Shown: positions 61,033-64,000 of the stretch, piece by piece
Layout of the letters: each line of letters begins with the position of its first letter
Numbering within the stretch: position 1 is the stretch's first letter
From: an uncultured Pseudoruegeria sp.
GTDB taxonomy: Bacteria > Pseudomonadota > Alphaproteobacteria > Rhodobacterales > Rhodobacteraceae
Assembly (NCBI GenBank): GCA_947498155.1
Contig: CANMJD010000002.1
Location: forward strand, 186,001-250,000
DNA length: 64,000 bases
Direction: 5' to 3'
Notes under the pieces: model-generated
Databases searched by the model: none
What the model saw: the letters and a program-made list of their open reading frames with translations, nothing else
What the model was told of the DNA's origin: nothing
Made by a program: the position numbers and the translations under genes

Positions 61033-62946
61033 CTAGTCTTCTTTTGCCCAATCCCATTTGGTTGCAAATTCACCGAGGCAATGGCCTAGGGCATCCTCGT
61101 CTAGCTCACCGGTTTTTCTGATCTGGGCCACAAGACCGCGTTTCTTGTCATCGACGACAGAGCTGACCTCAGCAGCAAGACCAGCGGTGGCCAGCGTGTT
61201 GTTAAACACTCGGGTGATCGCCATTTTCCGAAGGTCTGGTTTAAAGATTTTGCCAACGCCGGTTTTGGGCAGCTCGTCCATGATCTCCAGATGTTTCGGA
61301 TGCGCCGCGCGCTCGTGCACATGTTTCTTGGCAAAAGCCATCAGCTCTTCGACAGAGGTGTCCGCGCCCGCCACCAGTTCGACATAGACGCAAGGCAGTT
61401 CACCGGCAAAGGAATCGGGTTGGCCGATTGCGCCCGCAAAAGCGACGGCCTCGTGACCGGCCAGTGCCTCTTCGATTTCGGCGGGGTCGATATTATGCCC
61501 CCCGCGAATAATCAGATCCTTTGCGCGGCCCGTGATCCAAAGATAGCCATCGGCATCGATGCGTCCCAGATCGCCGGTGCGCAGGTATTCGGTATCGGCA
61601 AACAAGCCGGTGTTTTTTTCAGCTTCGGTATAGGTCGCCCCGGCAACAACGCCCGGATTGCCAATGCAAATCTCACCGACTTCATCAACGCCGCATTCCT
61701 TGATGATAGAGCCGTCATCAGCGCAGTTCAGGATGCGTACTTTGGTATAGGGGAAAGGAATGCCGACAGAGCCGACCTTCTTTTTGCCTTGCGGCGGATT
61801 GCAGGACACCAGACAGGTGGCTTCGGTCAGGCCGTAGCCTTCGATAATGTTGACGCCTGTGGCTTTTTCAAAGCGGTTGAACAATTCAACCGGCAGCGGG
61901 GCCGAGCCGGAAAAGGCAGTTTTCAGCGAAGAGACATCCGCATCCACAGGGCGCTGCATCAGAGCGGCGATGGCGGTGGGCACGGTGATCACAAAGGTGA
62001 CTTCCCAGCGTTCGATCAGCTTCCAGAAATTATCAAACACCCCTTCGCCGCGATAACCCTGCGGTGTCGGGAACACCACATGGGTGCCGGATGTCATCGC
62101 CGAGAGCACAACCGGATAGGCGGCAAAGACGTGGAACATCGGCAGAGGCACGATCATCGTGTCTTTTTCGGTGAACAGCAGCCGATCGCCAAGCCAGCCG
62201 TTATACATCATGCCTGAGTATTTATGCTGCGCGACCTTGGGCATGCCGGTGGTGCCACCGGTATGGAAATAGGCGGCGATGCGATCTTCGGTGGCATCGG
62301 CAAAATCAAGCGCATCGGCGCGCTGTTCTGCGATGGCTTTGCTAAAATCGATCACTTTGGCGTGGTGGCCAACCGGATTTTTGGGCCGGATCAGCGGTAC
62401 GATCAGTTTCTTGACGCCGCTTAGATAGCGCAGCAGGTCAACCTCGACTACGGTTTTGACGTTGGGCGCATGTTTGACCGCCTCGGCAGCCTTTTGCGCT
62501 ACGTCCGAGCGTGGGAAGGACTTCATCGTTACCAGAACCTTGGCGCCGGTCTCGCGCAGGATGGCGGCGATTTGCTCTGGTTCCAGCAGCGGGTTGATCG
62601 GGTTAACGATCCCCGCCGTTGCGCCACCGACAAAGGACAGGACCGCCTCGTTGGCGTTGGGCAGCAGATAGGCCACAACATCGTTTTCACCCACGCCAAG
62701 GCTTCGGAACAGATTGGCGGTCTGGGTGACTTTGCCTTTGAATTCGGACCAGGTCAGGGTTTCGGCCTTATCGGTCGGCCCAGAGGTAATCTGAAAGCTG
62801 ACGGCGGGCCGATCGGGGAATTTCGCGATTGTTTCAGACAGCAAGCCGTACAAGCTCACCGGTACATTGCGTTCGGACCAGGGTGTTTCGGCCTCCATCG
62901 CCTTTACATCGTCTGCCGTGGCAAAATTCTTTGCAGTGGTGGCCAT
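61033..62946 (-). CDS. Acyl-CoA synthetase (AMP-forming), 637 aa
   Basis: ANL-superfamily ligase. P-loop 'YFHTGGTTGMPKVAQ', 'EGYGLTEATCLVS', core 'YLRTGDLGRIDADGYLWITG' and 'DLIIRGGHNIDPAEIEEAL', catalytic Lys in 'PKTGVGKIFKPDLRK'. The extended N-terminus (about 40 residues) is typical of a proteobacterial fatty/acyl-CoA synthetase subgroup. Substrate chain length cannot be read from sequence. GGGAGG precedes the ATG. It is a single-gene unit ended by the terminator at 60975-61010. Confidence 0.9.
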   Translation of the reverse strand: MATTAKNFATADDVKAMEAETPWSERNVPVSLYGLLSETIAKFPDRPAVSFQITSGPTDKAETLTWSEFKGKVTQTANLFRSLGVGENDVVAYLLPNANEAVLSFVGGATAGIVNPINPLLEPEQIAAILRETGAKVLVTMKSFPRSDVAQKAAEAVKHAPNVKTVVEVDLLRYLSGVKKLIVPLIRPKNPVGHHAKVIDFSKAIAEQRADALDFADATEDRIAAYFHTGGTTGMPKVAQHKYSGMMYNGWLGDRLLFTEKDTMIVPLPMFHVFAAYPVVLSAMTSGTHVVFPTPQGYRGEGVFDNFWKLIERWEVTFVITVPTAIAALMQRPVDADVSSLKTAFSGSAPLPVELFNRFEKATGVNIIEGYGLTEATCLVSCNPPQGKKKVGSVGIPFPYTKVRILNCADDGSIIKECGVDEVGEICIGNPGVVAGATYTEAEKNTGLFADTEYLRTGDLGRIDADGYLWITGRAKDLIIRGGHNIDPAEIEEALAGHEAVAFAGAIGQPDSFAGELPCVYVELVAGADTSVEELMAFAKKHVHERAAHPKHLEIMDELPKTGVGKIFKPDLRKMAITRVFNNTLATAGLAAEVSSVVDDKKRGLVAQIRKTGELDEDALGHCLGEFATKWDWAKED

Positions 62947-63103
62947 TTTGGTTTCCTCCCTAAACGCCTGATACTCGCGTATCTTTTGCTAAGAAAATGC
63001 AAATTCGGCGCAGATAAAACAAGCAGGGCCACAGGGGCAACGCTGCGTCACTGTGAACTCTAAACGCTTTTTCCGTAACGGCACATGGTTTTATCATCCG
63101 ACC

Positions 63104-64000
63104 TCAGACGGTTTGCGCGCCTTCGGTGAACTGCAACCGGGCCAGACGGGCATAAAGTCCGCCCTGTTCAACAAGTGATTCATGGGTGCCCTCGGCAACA
63201 ATCTGCCCCTTATCGAAGACCAGAATCCGGTCTGCCTTTTTCACCGTGGCCAGACGGTGTGCAACGATCAGGGTGGTGCGGGTTGCGCTCATGACATCCA
63301 CGGCCTGTTGCACCGCGCGTTCGCTTTCCGCATCCAGCGCACTTGTAGCCTCGTCCAGCAGCAGGATCGGCGCATCCCGCAGAATGGCGCGGGCAATGGC
63401 GATCCGTTGCTTTTGACCACCAGAGAGCATTACCCCGCGCTCGCCGACCTGACTGCTATAGCCATCGGGCAATTCACTCAGGAAGTCATGAGCAGCAGCG
63501 GCCTTGGCGGCGGCTTCAACCTCTGCATCGGTGGCATCGGGACGCCCGAACCGGATATTTTCAAGGGCAGTGGTGCCAAAAATCACCGGATCTTGTGGCA
63601 CCAGAGCGATGGACTGACGGAAATCACTGCGGGTCATGGTTTGAAGGTCGACCCCGTCGAGACAAATTTTACCGCTGGTGGGATCATAGAACCGCAAGAG
63701 CAGCTGCAAAATCGTGGATTTCCCGGCACCGGACGGGCCAACAAGGGCGACGGTCTCTCCGGGTTTGATGGTTAGATCGATGCCGTCCAAAGCCGCCACG
63801 GCCAAGCGGGACGGATAGTGGAAAGTGACCTGATCAAAGGTTATTTCGCCCGCGCAGGGCAATGGCGCAGCTTGTGCTGAGACCGGGTCCAGCACAGAAT
63901 CCGGTGCGTTGAGCAATTCAATCAATCGCTCGGTGGCGCCAGCGGCACGCTGCAGCTCGCTCCAGATTTCCGACAAGGCGCCAACCGATCCAGCCATCAT
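63104..64000 (-). CDS. ABC exporter ATP-binding part, MsbA-like, partial (N-terminus outside window)
   Basis: The frame runs through the right edge, so the membrane domain lies outside. Visible nucleotide-binding domain: Walker A '[20 protein letters not shown]', Q-loop '[10 protein letters not shown]', signature '[16 protein letters not shown]', Walker B '[15 protein letters not shown]', H-loop '[15 protein letters not shown]'. '[20 protein letters not shown]' precedes Walker A, as in type I half-transporters for lipids or multidrug export. The type with two signature His and the order of motifs support an active ATPase. Confidence 0.88.
   Translation of the reverse strand: MMAGSVGALSEIWSELQRAAGATERLIELLNAPDSVLDPVSAQAAPLPCAGEITFDQVTFHYPSRLAVAALDGIDLTIKPGETVALVGPSGAGKSTILQLLLRFYDPTSGKICLDGVDLQTMTRSDFRQSIALVPQDPVIFGTTALENIRFGRPDATDAEVEAAAKAAAAHDFLSELPDGYSSQVGERGVMLSGGQKQRIAIARAILRDAPILLLDEATSALDAESERAVQQAVDVMSATRTTLIVAHRLATVKKADRILVFDKGQIVAEGTHESLVEQGGLYARLARLQFTEGAQTV

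Overview
The window looks like a chromosomal segment of a marine Roseobacter-group alphaproteobacterium (Rhodobacterales). The basis is the protein style, two TRAP transporters, the gene run SDR-uvrC-pgsA-moaD-moaE, and roseobacter-type OsmC, HemP, S49 peptidase and acyl-CoA synthetase genes. This placement is an inference from gene content. I saw no rRNA, tRNA, CRISPR array, insertion sequence or prophage.

The left 26 kb is the unusual part. A SecA-related protein (left end cut by the window edge) lacks the usual helicase motif VI and the C-terminal SecA domains. It is followed on the same strand by one 23.7 kb gene (about 7,890 residues). This giant protein has a basic N-terminus and a LEPR-XLL-type motif (MEPRILLSA) but no hydrophobic signal peptide. 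After that come thousands of residues of Gly/Ala/Val/Thr-rich repeats, three Calx-beta-like units and a long RTX calcium-binding region with a regular 57-61 residue super-repeat. Just downstream, divergent from each other, are an HlyD/RND-type periplasmic adaptor (minus) and a SapC-family protein (plus). Together they look like a dedicated export and surface-display locus for a giant adhesin, and this is the best candidate for an undescribed system in the window.

26.4-36.4 kb is a catabolic island. Malonyl-CoA synthetase, malonyl-CoA decarboxylase, a GntR/FCD regulator and a YciI-like protein run leftward. A divergent operon runs rightward: FAH-family hydrolase, RutE/HadB-like nitroreductase, OsmC-like protein, a DctP-DctQ-DctM TRAP transporter and an intradiol ring-cleavage dioxygenase. 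The intergenic region has a palindrome and a promoter. A route from a cyclic or aromatic acid towards malonate, malonic semialdehyde and acetyl-CoA is plausible.

36.4-45.9 kb holds leftward housekeeping genes: moaE, moaD, pgsA, uvrC, a pteridine-reductase-like SDR, a CaCA cation exchanger, a 54-residue CxxC membrane protein too short for routine ORF calling, an S49 peptidase, glpK and glpD. 45.9-52.5 kb holds a class III aminotransferase divergent from an RpiR/SIS regulator, with a perfect 16-bp palindrome between them, then a TAXI-type TRAP transporter with a UspA protein. 52.6-53.7 kb holds hemP, preceded by an overlapping 35-codon ORF, and a YqjD/YqjE-like pair. 53.7-60.9 kb is a glycan and lipid region: four putative glycosyltransferases, one fused to an FkbM-like methyltransferase domain, plus a secreted phospholipase-A2-like protein overlapping a membrane glycerophosphodiesterase. 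The window closes with an acyl-CoA synthetase and the C-terminal part of an ABC exporter cut by the right edge.
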